From contig NZ_BMXF01000001.1 of assembly GCF_014651615.1 (NCBI RefSeq), forward strand, positions 2,389,731-2,453,730: 64,000 bases of DNA. The letters are read 5' to 3'. The notes beneath the pieces were generated by a model. That model was given only the letters and a program-made list of their open reading frames with translations, was not told where the DNA came from and did no database searches. Source of the stretch: Persicitalea jodogahamensis. Lineage in GTDB: Bacteria; Bacteroidota; Bacteroidia; Cytophagales; Spirosomataceae. The position numbers and the translations under genes were made by a program. This document shows, piece after piece, positions 9,622 through 18,185 of the stretch; within the stretch, counting starts at the first letter, position 1; each line of letters starts with the position of its first letter.

Positions 9622-10818
9622 TTAGGGTATTTGGGGTTTAAAAACGGAGTGACTTAGAATATCTTCGCCGGAGCATGGACCATCGCTTGTAATCATGGTA
9701 CAAACCTTCGATTCGGCACAGACGCTACCTGGCCTGACCAGCATGTCTATTCCACCCCGAATGAGAATGCCTACCAACTCATTTCGTTGATTAAATACGG
9801 GTGAGCCTGAATTACCAGCAAAAGCATCTAAGTTCGACTTAACCAGCCGGGAACTAGCAGCTTGGAACAGGATTGCCTTATCTGTAATTTTCATAGGTAG
9901 GCCAAGCGGATGGCCAATAGCATAGACGCTGTCATTGGGGGAGATATTGGAGGCATAAGCTAGGTCCGGCCCAGTCAAAGGAACTTCACGCTCTAGTCGC
10001 AGAACTGCGTAATCACCACTATCCCGATCAATCCGCTTCACAATGGATTTAATGCGATATATCTGGCTATTATTCACAATAACGTCACCTGTTCTAAATC
10101 CCCAATAGCCAAAGACGATCCGGATGCGATCCAAAACTTGCCTGTCATTCAACTTCTTCAGACAGTGAGCTGCCGTTAGGAAAAGAGTAGACGATAAAGA
10201 TACACCGCTTCCGATTCCTCCGGTTGGCTGACCTAAATAAGCTTCTGTATTACAAATAGGGTATGGGCCGACGGCCTTGAATGGTTTAGTTGCAATTTTG
10301 GACTGACTTTGTGAAAACGACGTAATGTTTATTGCTTCTACGATTAATGCCACTCGCTGGGATTGTGATGCACGTTCCGGATTTGTTTCTTCGCTTATTT
10401 CTCGACGGTTGTCTTGGTCATAAATAATTTGCGACTTTTTGCGAATCTTGATCAAACTTTTTAGGACGTTTAGAAGTGTGTCCGTTTTAACATTTTGCAA
10501 ATAACTAGTTTGGTAAGCTTTTTCTCTGGCAAGTCTAAATACAATTCCTGAATCACTTACAGTATAAACTGAATCTGAGAGATATGCACCTGTTCTAAAC
10601 CATTCGGAGAGCAGTGAATGTTTTTCCCTGATTCTGATCTCTTTGTACAAAACGTCAATTTTCTCGTAAGAGTGGTTTGAATGCCTGGATAGCGAATCCA
10701 ACACTGATTGGAAGGTGCCAGATTTGCCGGTTGATAGGCAGAGGCAGGAAGAAAGCGTGATTACCAAACTTGCCCACCAAATTTTCTTAAAGAATTTTGA
10801 ATATGGAGATTTGGCCAT
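9622..10818 (-). CDS. Trypsin-like serine protease (S1 family), secreted
   Basis: 398 residues. After a signal (KIWWASLVITLSSCLC, probably lipidated) come about 150 residues of helical, charged pro-region, then a chymotrypsin-fold protease. The triad is visible: His in LFLTAAHCLKKL, Asp in DSGDYAVLRLE and Ser in AFAGNSGSPVF, with NELVGILIRGG after it. The disulfide partner of TAAHC cannot be assigned with certainty. It is the first gene of the operon with the small lipoprotein and LpxR-like barrel. A 7-bp inverted repeat (GATCGTT...AACGATC, 10919-10936) about 100 nt upstream could be an operator. A HtrA-type role is less likely because no PDZ domain follows. Confidence 0.85.
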   Translation of the reverse strand: MAKSPYSKFFKKIWWASLVITLSSCLCLSTGKSGTFQSVLDSLSRHSNHSYEKIDVLYKEIRIREKHSLLSEWFRTGAYLSDSVYTVSDSGIVFRLAREKAYQTSYLQNVKTDTLLNVLKSLIKIRKKSQIIYDQDNRREISEETNPERASQSQRVALIVEAINITSFSQSQSKIATKPFKAVGPYPICNTEAYLGQPTGGIGSGVSLSSTLFLTAAHCLKKLNDRQVLDRIRIVFGYWGFRTGDVIVNNSQIYRIKSIVKRIDRDSGDYAVLRLEREVPLTGPDLAYASNISPNDSVYAIGHPLGLPMKITDKAILFQAASSRLVKSNLDAFAGNSGSPVFNQRNELVGILIRGGIDMLVRPGSVCAESKVCTMITSDGPCSGEDILSHSVFKPQIP

Positions 10819-11415
10819 TATGAACTAATAAAATAAAGTTATAAGTAAAGTCAAACAATAAATCTCTCTTTTTCTATTTACACTTGACGACTTTTATTAT
10901 CCAATGGATATATATTAAGATCGTTGATTAACGATCGCTGAAAGTACCTTCCCAACTAAACTTGAAATCGTCAATTATGAAGTTGATAAAGCTCCGACGG
11001 GCTCGGGTATCTTCACTCTGGGCTGTGGAGACACAGACTAGAGCACAAATACTCTTGTCAACGGCTATATATTAACCAAACAATACTCACCTCAATCAGC
11101 AAATACATGTAAACAAGAAAAACCTCTAAAGAATCAGGCAGCTAAGAAGAATATTAACTTTGATTGCACTCTTTTTATCTGTCTGTCTGTCTATAGATCA
11201 ATACTACATTTCAAAAATTCACTTAGGAAATGTAAGAAAAAGGATAATCACCTGGTACACACCACCCGCCAAAACTTATCAAGCGGTAAGTTTTTTTCTT
11301 CAACCATATCAAAAAGGTGATTCTGAACGGTGCCATATACACGCAGGGCGCAGTATCCTTCCGAAAACTGCGCCCTGAACTAATCCTGCTTCAAGCCATT
11401 GAAACTACTTCCCGG
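10819..11415. other. Gene-free stretch with small repeats
   Basis: About 600 AT-rich bases. It holds the upstream region of the protease operon with the inverted repeat at 10919-10936, a short TCTG tetranucleotide repeat at about 11178-11193, and an 11-bp hairpin (CAGGGCGCAGT at 11344-11354, complement at 11367-11377) just past the end of the gene at 11416-13533, which may end its transcript. A 72-codon open frame at 11160-11378 starts at TTG and has no recognisable features; I do not call it. Confidence 0.5.
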
Positions 11416-13533
11416 CTAATCCAGCAACTTATGATACAACGCCATGTAGTAGGGTAGCAAAAAGAAGGTCCCCTCGTGTTCCGCGTAGCCGTCGCCTTCA
11501 GAGGCGTTGAGGGCAAAGCCATCCCGATCCTGCCGGACGTGGGCGCGTTCATCCACCGGCAGAGCGAGGCCGTCGGTACGCCAGCCCATGTCCTCGCTTT
11601 GGCCGGGGGTACCATCCAGGACCACATCCAGCCGGTGGGTATTGTGGATGGTGTACCCAATCAGGTCCAAGGGTATCTTTTGCAGGTTTTCCAGAATATA
11701 TGCCGGGTTGTTGATGGCCCGATAATGGTTTTTAACCACGGAGGGCGCGTACAGATGATTTTCGGGAAAGAGGTCGGTTCGGGCAAAGGTCTTCTGATCC
11801 ACCAGTCGGGTGAAATCGTTGGCCAGCGCTTCGTAGATCGTATCCCAAAAAGCATTTTTCTGTTTGCTGATGTGCAGCCAGGCGTTTTCCAGCGATTGCC
11901 GGTACATGAGCAGCAGGGAAGGATCGGTTTCGTATTTTAACAGACCGTACAGGCTCATTAGGCAGAGATTGTTGTCCCAGGGTACCACGTTCTCGGCCGG
12001 AAAGTACTCCTTGGGATGGAGCGCAAAAATATGGTACTTGTAGGTGTCACGCAGTTTTTTTGCCTCAACGTCATACTTTAGGTCGCCCGTGACATGCCGG
12101 GCTACGTTCAAAAACGAAAGCATGATCATGGAATTCAGCCCGCGTTGGTCGTAGCCGTACACCGAACTGAAGTACTCCGGCGAAAAATCACCCCAGCGGG
12201 TGACTTTTCCGTCGTGGTCGGTGAGTTTGTAACCATGCCGCAGCAGGTGATCGGTGATGTCGCCCACCACCTGCCGGACCTCCTGTTTCTCCTCCTCGGT
12301 TTTGGCAACCAGATCATAGTAGATGCCGTAAAAGAAGTAATGGCCCGCCAGTTCGTCCGAGCTGGTGTCGACTTTGTAGAGGTACTTTCCATCCTTACTT
12401 TTCGGGAAACGCGGATAAATATCCTTCCACTGCGGGTCGGTTTCCTGGCGTCTTTTGTTGTATTCGTGCCCGTACTGCTCGTTGACCGGCTCGTGCCACT
12501 CGGCGGGAATAATGACCCTAGCCGGAAAGCCGGGCTCATGGGTGATGTCCACCAACCATTTGCAGGCCCGGAAACTACGAATGGCCAGTTCCCGGGCTTC
12601 GGCGCTGCCCGTGGCCGCGTAGCGGAAAGCCTGCGCCGCTCCGTACATGGCGGTGTACATGCCGTCATTGTCCGAAATGGCCACCTGCGAACTCCCGATC
12701 TGGAATTGTTTCGTCAATTCGCTCTGGGCGATGAAGCCCATGCGGTTGTGACGGGTTTCCACCTGTTTGGTGAAGTAGGCCGCTTTGGCTTCCAGCGTCA
12801 TTTCTTTGGGTTCAATCCGGCTGATGCCTCCGCGGGTTGCGAACCAGGCCGTGCCGTCGGGTTGCACGGCGATGTCCAGTACGTCGTCGTCGGGCAACCA
12901 CCGCCGACTGGCCCGGTACCGGAAAAAGTCGTTTTGTGCCTCGATGGCCCCGCGCTCCGTCCCGAACCAGACGGTTCCGTTCGGCCCGGCGGCGGCGCAG
13001 GTAAACTTCGTGTAGGGGAGGCCTTCCTTCCCCGTGAACAACGTCCACTGATTTCCATCCAGGTACCCCGCGCCCTCATCGGCCCCAAACCAGAGCCGCC
13101 CCTGCGAGTCGACGGTGAGGGCAGCTACGTTCCGCAGCGACCAGCTGTACCGGCTATCGGCGGGGTATACCTTGACCGGCTTTTTTCCTTCGTATAGATA
13201 AAGTCCCTGATCCGTGCCTACCGCCCACTCATTTTTGTAGCGAACCTGGGCGAGTACTTTGGTTCCTTTTGGGACGGGGGCTTTCTCGATTTTACTGACG
13301 GGAGAGTTGCTCGTTGCAGGAACCCAGGATTCGTTCTTAAACGTATACCAGCTACCGTTTGCCAGCGCGGTCAGGGAATTGTCCTTCCAGTTGATCTCAT
13401 CCACCGGACCGGCGGGTAGTCCATTTTCATTGGTATAGACGGTAGCTACCTCCTGCACAAATTTTCGGTCACCCACGTTTTGGGCAAATACCTTGGATGG
13501 AAAGGAGAGTAAAATCAGGAGGAGGTACTTCAT
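11416..13533 (-). CDS. Secreted propeller / alpha-toroid glycosidase-like fusion
   Basis: 705 residues with a signal peptide (MKYLLLILLSFPSKVFAQ). Residues ~20-245 are 'two-component regulator propeller' blades, seen as repeated GRLWFGADEGAGYL, GTVWFGTERGAIEA and GTAWFATRGGISRIE. From ~260 to the end the sequence is helical and aromatic-rich (DNDGMYTAMYGAAQAFRYAATG, ELAGHYFFYGIYYDLV, VPWDNNLCLMSLYGLLKYE), the look of an (alpha/alpha) toroid as in glycoside hydrolase or lyase folds. Such propellers usually sit on the sensor of hybrid two-component proteins; here no membrane, kinase or regulator part follows. Catalytic residues cannot be assigned with confidence. It is monocistronic. Confidence 0.7.
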   Translation of the reverse strand: MKYLLLILLSFPSKVFAQNVGDRKFVQEVATVYTNENGLPAGPVDEINWKDNSLTALANGSWYTFKNESWVPATSNSPVSKIEKAPVPKGTKVLAQVRYKNEWAVGTDQGLYLYEGKKPVKVYPADSRYSWSLRNVAALTVDSQGRLWFGADEGAGYLDGNQWTLFTGKEGLPYTKFTCAAAGPNGTVWFGTERGAIEAQNDFFRYRASRRWLPDDDVLDIAVQPDGTAWFATRGGISRIEPKEMTLEAKAAYFTKQVETRHNRMGFIAQSELTKQFQIGSSQVAISDNDGMYTAMYGAAQAFRYAATGSAEARELAIRSFRACKWLVDITHEPGFPARVIIPAEWHEPVNEQYGHEYNKRRQETDPQWKDIYPRFPKSKDGKYLYKVDTSSDELAGHYFFYGIYYDLVAKTEEEKQEVRQVVGDITDHLLRHGYKLTDHDGKVTRWGDFSPEYFSSVYGYDQRGLNSMIMLSFLNVARHVTGDLKYDVEAKKLRDTYKYHIFALHPKEYFPAENVVPWDNNLCLMSLYGLLKYETDPSLLLMYRQSLENAWLHISKQKNAFWDTIYEALANDFTRLVDQKTFARTDLFPENHLYAPSVVKNHYRAINNPAYILENLQKIPLDLIGYTIHNTHRLDVVLDGTPGQSEDMGWRTDGLALPVDERAHVRQDRDGFALNASEGDGYAEHEGTFFLLPYYMALYHKLLD

Positions 13534-14042
13534 GACAACAGGAGGGATGGATCGTACTAAAAAAGGATGCGGTGAACAATACCGTTTTCAAGAAAGAAAG
13601 GGCTACCGAAAAATGTCCAGCGCGTGATCTTCGATCAGGAACTTTCATGGCATCCCCTATAAATCGAATACCAAAACTGCCATCAGAGCCCGTAAAGGGC
13701 CAGATGGCGGATTTTTCGGCAAATAGTCTTCACAAAACGCATTCCCGACCAGTACCAAAATTCAAACAGGCCAAATGTAAAACTACCCCACCCGGCGTCC
13801 CTATTTCACTACCGTCGCGGCCTCGTGGGAGCCAAATGGTGGTCTGACGGTTTACTCTATTTCGTCTTACGTTTCTTTCTCTTTGCCTTTTGCGGCTGAT
13901 TCCGTTCTTTCGGGTACGGTGGTCGATTGTGCAAAAACAGCATAAAGGGTTCAATTTCTGCTGTCTGGAAAGGGCGTCATTCTGCTCTTTGCATTATATT
14001 AGCCGCCAATTGAAACCGTCCTCGAAATAAGATACTCAACTC
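13534..14042. other. Intergenic region between divergent genes, with hairpin
   Basis: About 510 bases. An imperfect hairpin lies at 13679-13708 (GCCATC-AGA-GCCC, loop GTAAA, GGGC-CA-GATGGC) followed by five T on the plus strand at ~13712, so it may be a terminator left without its gene. A 91-codon plus-strand frame (13572-13847) and a 74-codon minus frame (13730-13954) look non-coding (basic, no motif). No clear TAnnTTTG promoter was found for either neighbour. Confidence 0.4.
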
Positions 14043-15227
14043 ATGGAATTAGGAATCCTCGTTAACATTTTTATTCTGCTCTCGGCCACGGTGGTGGTGG
14101 TGTATATCTGTAACTTTTTCAAAATCCCCCACCTGATCGGTTACCTGTTCACGGGGATCTTGCTGAGTCCCAAAACCCTGAACCTGGTTGAGGAAGCCAC
14201 GGAAGTGGAGGCCTACGCCGAAATCGGGGTCATTTTGTTACTATTCAGCGTGGGGCTGGAGTTTTCGTTTGGGAATCTTAAAAAAATTCAACGATACGTG
14301 CTGTTAGGAGGATTTCTGCAGGTAATTCTGACTATCGCCGTGTCGAGCTTATTGATCGTACTTATAGGAAGGACCCTCAATGAAAGTATTTTCTGGGGCT
14401 TTGTGACTTGTCTGAGTAGTACGGCTATCGTGGTAAAAACCATGCAGGACAAATTTCAATTGAATACTCCCCACGGGAAAGTAATATTGGCCATGTTGCT
14501 TTTTCAGGATATTGTGATTGTGCCGCTCATGCTGCTGACGCCGATTCTGGCCGGCAAAGGGGACAATCCCCTGCTCGAGATTGGCATGTTGGTGGTGAAG
14601 CTGGCTGCGATGGTACTGCTCGCCTGGGTACTCTCCAAATTTATCATTCCCCGCTATTTCAAATACATCATGAAGCTGCAAAGCCAGGAAATTTTTCTGC
14701 TCTCTACCATCGTGATTATCCTGGGTATTGCTCTTTTTACCGCGCAGCTTGGCCTTTCCCTGGCATTGGGGGCGTTTATAGCCGGGCTGATTGTGGCCGA
14801 AACGGATTACAATAAAATGGCGATTTCGTGCTTCGTGCCTTTCCGGTATCTCTTTATCAGCTTCTTCTTCATTTCGATGGGTATGCTGCTGGATTACCGC
14901 ATTTTCCTGCAACATGTGGATCTTATTTTGTTCTGGTTTGTTTTTATTCTGTTTGTAAAAATCCTGGCTGGTTTTCTGGCGACAACGGCCCTTAGGGTAT
15001 CGCGCCGGACCGCCCTCGCGGTGGGTTTGTCGCTGGCCCAGATCGGTGAGTTCTCGTTTGTGCTGTCCAAGTCGGGGCTCGACGTGGGCCTTATTTCCGA
15101 AACCAACTACCAGATATTCCTCTCAGTTTCAATTCTGACCATGATTCTGACTCCATTCATCCTGAATAATCTCGACGCATTGTTAAATAAATTCGATAAA
15201 GCACCATGGATCAAAGCGACAAACTGA
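14043..15227 (+). CDS. CPA2-family cation:proton antiporter, membrane domain only
   Basis: 394 residues, about 12 hydrophobic helices. Typical CPA2/Kef motifs: LIGYLFTGILLSP, LLLFSVGLEFSF, AMLLFQDIVIVPL with the acidic ion-binding residue, GAFIAGLIVAETDY and SLAQIGEFSFVLSKSGL. It exchanges K+ or Na+ for protons across the inner membrane. Kef proteins usually carry a cytosolic RCK (TrkA-N) domain after the membrane part; this one stops right after the last helix. The next gene, a thioredoxin-fold protein, overlaps its end by 22 nt, so the two are translated together. Whether that partner regulates it, as redox ligands regulate Kef channels, is inference. Confidence 0.85.
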   Translation: MELGILVNIFILLSATVVVVYICNFFKIPHLIGYLFTGILLSPKTLNLVEEATEVEAYAEIGVILLLFSVGLEFSFGNLKKIQRYVLLGGFLQVILTIAVSSLLIVLIGRTLNESIFWGFVTCLSSTAIVVKTMQDKFQLNTPHGKVILAMLLFQDIVIVPLMLLTPILAGKGDNPLLEIGMLVVKLAAMVLLAWVLSKFIIPRYFKYIMKLQSQEIFLLSTIVIILGIALFTAQLGLSLALGAFIAGLIVAETDYNKMAISCFVPFRYLFISFFFISMGMLLDYRIFLQHVDLILFWFVFILFVKILAGFLATTALRVSRRTALAVGLSLAQIGEFSFVLSKSGLDVGLISETNYQIFLSVSILTMILTPFILNNLDALLNKFDKAPWIKATN

Positions 15228-15466
15228 AAATATTTGGCACCGGCTGGTGCCCTAAATCCGCTGTCCTGGCCAATCACCTGCAGGCCGAGTGGATTGATTT
15301 TGATTTTCTGAACGTGGAAACCGACGAACAGGCCAAGCAAACCGTCATGGATCTGTACCATGGTGAATTGAAATTCCCCACGGTGACTTTCGGCGGCAAA
15401 CATTTGAAAAATCCGACGATCCAGGAGCTGAATAAATTTCTGAAAGACAATAATATAGAGGAATAG
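15206..15466 (+). CDS. Glutaredoxin-like thioredoxin-fold protein (CxxS)
   Basis: 86 residues, cytoplasmic. Start LKIFGTGWCPKSAVL has the thioredoxin-fold strand followed by a CPKS active site (monothiol, second Cys replaced by Ser); LKFPTVTFGGKHLKNPT supplies the cis-proline (FPTV) and the glycine pair of glutaredoxins. Length is normal for small glutaredoxins. The ATG lies inside the antiporter gene, giving a 22-nt overlap and suggesting a linked job. It could reduce or sense mixed disulfides. Bacteroidota generally do not make glutathione, so another thiol may be the partner. The function in this pair is not known. Confidence 0.75.
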   Translation: MDQSDKLKIFGTGWCPKSAVLANHLQAEWIDFDFLNVETDEQAKQTVMDLYHGELKFPTVTFGGKHLKNPTIQELNKFLKDNNIEE

Positions 15467-15930
15467 GGGATGGCCCACCTCTCCCGTCAACTCACGGCAT
15501 TGATCGCGCTGAGGGTTTCCGCCAGGCTATTCTCAACGCCGAACAGGGCTTTCTTCTAAAAAAGCAAAGAGCAGTAAGCCCTATCTTTGTGGTTCCCAGA
15601 CCACACAACAATAATCACTACCCCTTATCAAGGTAGAACTACCTCTTTTTACCAACTACTTCAAAACACGTTCGGCCCGGACAGGCGTGATAATCCACGC
15701 TCTTTCCAGTTCGCAATCGGGAGTCTGTCGCCAGTTTGCAAAGGCAATGGCCGCTTGTGCGAATACGCTCATACGTGGATCGCTCTTCAAGCGGTGATGC
15801 AACGCCTGATCGTAGATCGGGCGTTGCCGGGTTAGGTGGCGAACAATACCCTCTCAGGGTAAGATAGTAGTGCCCCCGTCAAGTCCAAACCAGGGTTAGA
15901 AGACATTCTGTACTAAAAATATGATAAATC
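15467..15930. repeat. Gene-free stretch with long hairpin (15799-15827)
   Basis: The notable element is a 13-bp near-perfect hairpin: GCAACGCCTGATC at 15799-15811, 3-nt loop, GATCGGGCGTTGC at 15815-15827. Its core (CCTGATC-N3-GATCGGG) resembles a hairpin at 17864-17886 (CCCGATC-N3-GATCAGG), so both may be copies of a dispersed, REP-like intergenic repeat. A TAnnTTTG match (TATCTTTG, 15582-15589) is present, and an 82-codon frame from TTG 15587, but the encoded peptide looks random and I do not call it. Confidence 0.4.
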
Positions 15931-15961
15931 TTGCATTTGTATTTTTACAGTTGTAAATTTG
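15931..15961 (+). promoter_or_regulatory. Bacteroidota-type promoter for 16037-16393
   Basis: TTG at 15931-15933, 20-nt spacer, TAAATTTG at 15954-15961, matching the TTG-N19-TAnnTTTG consensus of the primary sigma factor of this phylum. Transcription would start near 15968, giving a leader of about 70 nt before the ATG at 16037. Confidence 0.6.
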
Positions 15962-16036
15962 CAGTCATAAAGAGATGACCCAATTTTAATAATTGAATTT
16001 TCTCCAATTTTTTTTATTTAGAAAAACCACCCAATC

Positions 16037-16393
16037 ATGAAAACCATCCAAACCTTTGTAATTACCATTTGCGCGATACTGCTAAGCAGTCTGGAGACCT
16101 TCTCTCAGGACGAGCGAAAAATAAAAGTCGATCCCGGCGTGTCGGTACACAACTACAAGCACCCCCACAAAGCGAAAAAGGCCGAGGAGCTGCAAAAAAT
16201 ACAGCGTCGTGGTCGGTACTCTTCCCGGGTTGGCATCGTGCGCCGCTCCGTCACGGCACCGAGGCAAAGTTATCAGCCCAGCACTCCCAAGTACAGACAG
16301 CGTGCTGGCTGGTCGATTGTCGGAAGTTCAAACCCAACGCCGACGCGGCTTAACCCGCTAACCAACCCTGGCAACTACAAGACGCAGCGCTAG
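16037..16393 (+). CDS. Small basic secreted protein, unknown
   Basis: 118 residues. A signal peptide (MKTIQTFVITICAILLSSLETFSQ) is followed by a very basic, low-complexity mature part (HKAKKAEELQKIQRRGRYSSRVGIVRRS, then Pro/Asn/Thr-rich tail). No family recognised. The charge suggests binding to nucleic acid, anionic polysaccharide or the cell surface, which is a guess. A good promoter lies 76 nt upstream and a large hairpin follows the gene at 16416-16467. It is monocistronic. Confidence 0.7.
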   Translation: MKTIQTFVITICAILLSSLETFSQDERKIKVDPGVSVHNYKHPHKAKKAEELQKIQRRGRYSSRVGIVRRSVTAPRQSYQPSTPKYRQRAGWSIVGSSNPTPTRLNPLTNPGNYKTQR

Positions 16394-16415
16394 TCTGTCA
16401 AATGGTACGTAGGCA

Positions 16416-16467
16416 TCTCGTCCTGAGATAGTGATACAGATTTGTGTGTCACTGTTTCGGGACGAGA
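16416..16467. terminator. Long imperfect hairpin after 16037-16393
   Basis: Outer stem TCTCGTCC (16416-16423) with GGACGAGA (16460-16467) and an inner stem AGTGA/TCACT. No T-run follows on either strand. It may protect or end the transcript of the basic secreted protein, or be part of the leader of the sialidase gene. Confidence 0.4.
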
Positions 16468-16556
16468 CGCTTTAGCGTAGGCCTGGTACTCCTGGAATCG
16501 GAAATAAAATGGTAGGTTGCGAATATTACCCTACCTTCAATCCTGACCCGTTTGCT

Positions 16557-17681
16557 ATGCTTCCAATGTACTCTCTGGAACTACCCCTCATAAGAATAAT
16601 CGCGCTACTCTGCTTACTCCCGGTAGCTGCGTTCGCACAAGATCCCAGGGTACTTTTCAAAAGCGGCGAAGGGGGATACCAAATCTACCGTATCCCGGCC
16701 ATCGTCACCACCAAACAGGGCAATTTGCTGGCCTTTGCCGAAGCACGGAAAAATGGCGGCAGCGACGCAGGAAACATCGATCTGGTCATGAAGCGATCGG
16801 ATGACGGGGGCAAAACCTGGTCAGAGATGCAGCTGATCTGGGATGATGCCGACAACACCTGTGGCAACCCCGCTCCGGTCGTAGACCGCAACACGGGAAA
16901 AATCGTGCTGCTGGCTACCTGGAACCTCGGTACCGACCACGAAAAGCAGATCATCGAAGGGACGAGCGAGGATACCCGCCGGGTATTTGTGCTTTCCTCA
17001 ACCGACGAGGGGAGGAGTTGGTCGAAGGCTCGGGAAATTACGGCGGACGTAAAGAAGGCCGACTGGACCTGGTATGCCACCGGGCCGGGCAACGGGATTC
17101 AGATGAAGTCGAAGAAATATGCAGGGAGGCTGGTGATTCCCTGCGATCATATTGAGGCTACCTCGAAAAAGTACTATTCACACAGCATTCATTCGGATGA
17201 CGGCGGCCTGACCTGGCAACTGGGCGGCACCACGCCAACCGACATGGTCAATGAGTGTACCGTAGCCGAGCTGCCCAAAGGGAAGCTACTGCTGAATATG
17301 CGCAACTACAACGCTACCCGCGTGCGGCAGACGTCTACCAGTAGCGACGGGGGCGAAACATGGTCGGAACTGGTGGCGGACAGCACTCTCATCGAGCCGG
17401 TTTGTCAGGGTAGTTTGGTGTCTTTTACCCACGGGCGCAGGTCTGTGCTGGCCTTTTCCAACCCCGCCAGCCAGAAGTCAAGAACGAACATGACCGTGAG
17501 GTTGTCGTACGATCAGGGCAAAACCTGGAAAGTAAAGAAAGTACTGCACAAAGGCCCTGCGGCCTATTCTAATCTGGTGGTGCTGCCCAACGGAACGCTG
17601 GCCTGCCTCTACGAAGCGGGTGTAAAGAACCCTTACGAAAGCATCGTTTTTCAGGAAGTTCCTTTTGATGAATTTGAGTGA
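16557..17681 (+). CDS. Exo-alpha-sialidase (GH33-like)
   Basis: The start is set at ATG 16557 (374 residues), with ATG 16566 also possible; the longer frame from 16509 lacks a signal at its front. A signal peptide ([15 protein letters not shown]) leads to a six-bladed sialidase propeller. Seen directly: the arginine motif YRIPAIV and five Asp-boxes ([40 protein letters not shown]), plus late arginines of the carboxylate-binding triad ([23 protein letters not shown]). Sialidases release terminal sialic acid from glycans outside the inner membrane. No sialic-acid catabolic genes are nearby, and some Asp-box proteins have other substrates. It is followed directly by the AT-rich island. Confidence 0.85.
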   Translation: MLPMYSLELPLIRIIALLCLLPVAAFAQDPRVLFKSGEGGYQIYRIPAIVTTKQGNLLAFAEARKNGGSDAGNIDLVMKRSDDGGKTWSEMQLIWDDADNTCGNPAPVVDRNTGKIVLLATWNLGTDHEKQIIEGTSEDTRRVFVLSSTDEGRSWSKAREITADVKKADWTWYATGPGNGIQMKSKKYAGRLVIPCDHIEATSKKYYSHSIHSDDGGLTWQLGGTTPTDMVNECTVAELPKGKLLLNMRNYNATRVRQTSTSSDGGETWSELVADSTLIEPVCQGSLVSFTHGRRSVLAFSNPASQKSRTNMTVRLSYDQGKTWKVKKVLHKGPAAYSNLVVLPNGTLACLYEAGVKNPYESIVFQEVPFDEFE

Positions 17682-17708
17682 TCTGGGTTGCCGGGATTGA
17701 GGATATTA

Positions 17709-17819
17709 CGCTTGTTAGTCCTCAACCGTAAGCTGACCGTGGAAACGATTCGGGAACTTGAAAAATTTCTGAATATCTCGGCTTCGGTATTAATAATGAA
17801 CTATCAACTTATTAAGTGA
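17709..17819 (+). pseudogene. C-terminal relic of a HigA-type antitoxin
   Basis: A 37-codon frame ending in TGA at 17817-17819 reads LVLNRKLTVETIRELEKFL and NISASVLIMNYQLIK. This matches the end of the helix-turn-helix domain of HigA-family (XRE) antitoxins, with the recognition 'LNRK.LT...IR.L...L.I....LI' and terminal YQL tail. There is no start codon and the first two thirds are missing; the sialidase stop is only 27 nt upstream. A second possible trace of the same C-terminus (IDEYQLVKY) is readable at about 17919-17942. No toxin gene is left. Recognition is from memory of the family pattern. Confidence 0.45.
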
Positions 17820-17830
17820 ATGGTTCGTTT

Positions 17831-17886
17831 GCGAGTATTCGCGTTGCAAACGCGAGGAGATTCAACCCCGATCACAGATCAGGGTT
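17831..17886. repeat. Cluster of three small hairpins
   Basis: Three adjoining inverted repeats: GCGA-N4-TCGC (17831-17842), CGCGTT-N3-AACGCG (17840-17854) and AACCCCGATC-N3-GATCAGGGTT (17864-17886, one mismatch). The last resembles the hairpin at 15799-15827. The cluster sits at the left edge of the AT-rich island. The remaining sequence to 18185 is AT-rich leader without other visible features. Confidence 0.4.
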
Positions 17887-18185
17887 AGCGGGGATATCTC
17901 AGCGTTAGTTTTTATTGATGAATATCAGCTTGTTAAATATGGGCTTTTTTTCGGAAATTCGCGTCTAGGCGTTCCAGATTCGAGTAAAGGAAAAAGAACC
18001 AAGTCTTGTGTGCTGTGCGTTCCGGCTGTAATGAGCAAGGTTAAGATAGTTTAAATTGTAAATGTCTTATTTTTATTTGATAATAGTCAAGCGATTACAG
18101 CGAGTTTTGTAACCAAAAGCGCTATTGATTTAAAGATATGTCTTTCATAAAAAAATATTTTACGATTAGTATATAAAATATATCA

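Noticed and set aside
10938-11030. Short in-frame run reading VDKAPTGSGIFTLGCGD, possibly a gene relic
   Set aside because: Only about 30 codons, no start and no family match; could be chance.
11178-11193. TCTG tetranucleotide repeat as a phase-variation switch
   Set aside because: Only about four units and not in a credible gene or promoter.
11160-11378. 72-codon frame with a hydrophobic start
   Set aside because: TTG start, no family, spans a tetranucleotide repeat and a hairpin; more likely spacer.
13572-13954. Small frames on both strands in the 13.5-14.0 kb spacer
   Set aside because: Basic, random-looking peptides with no motif or promoter.
15467-15540. Minus-strand run reading ALFGVENSLAETLSAINAV before a stop
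   Set aside because: 22 codons directly after a stop codon; looks coding-like but too short to support.
15587-15835. 82-codon plus-strand frame
   Set aside because: TTG start overlapping the -7 box, ends inside the repeated hairpin, no family likeness.
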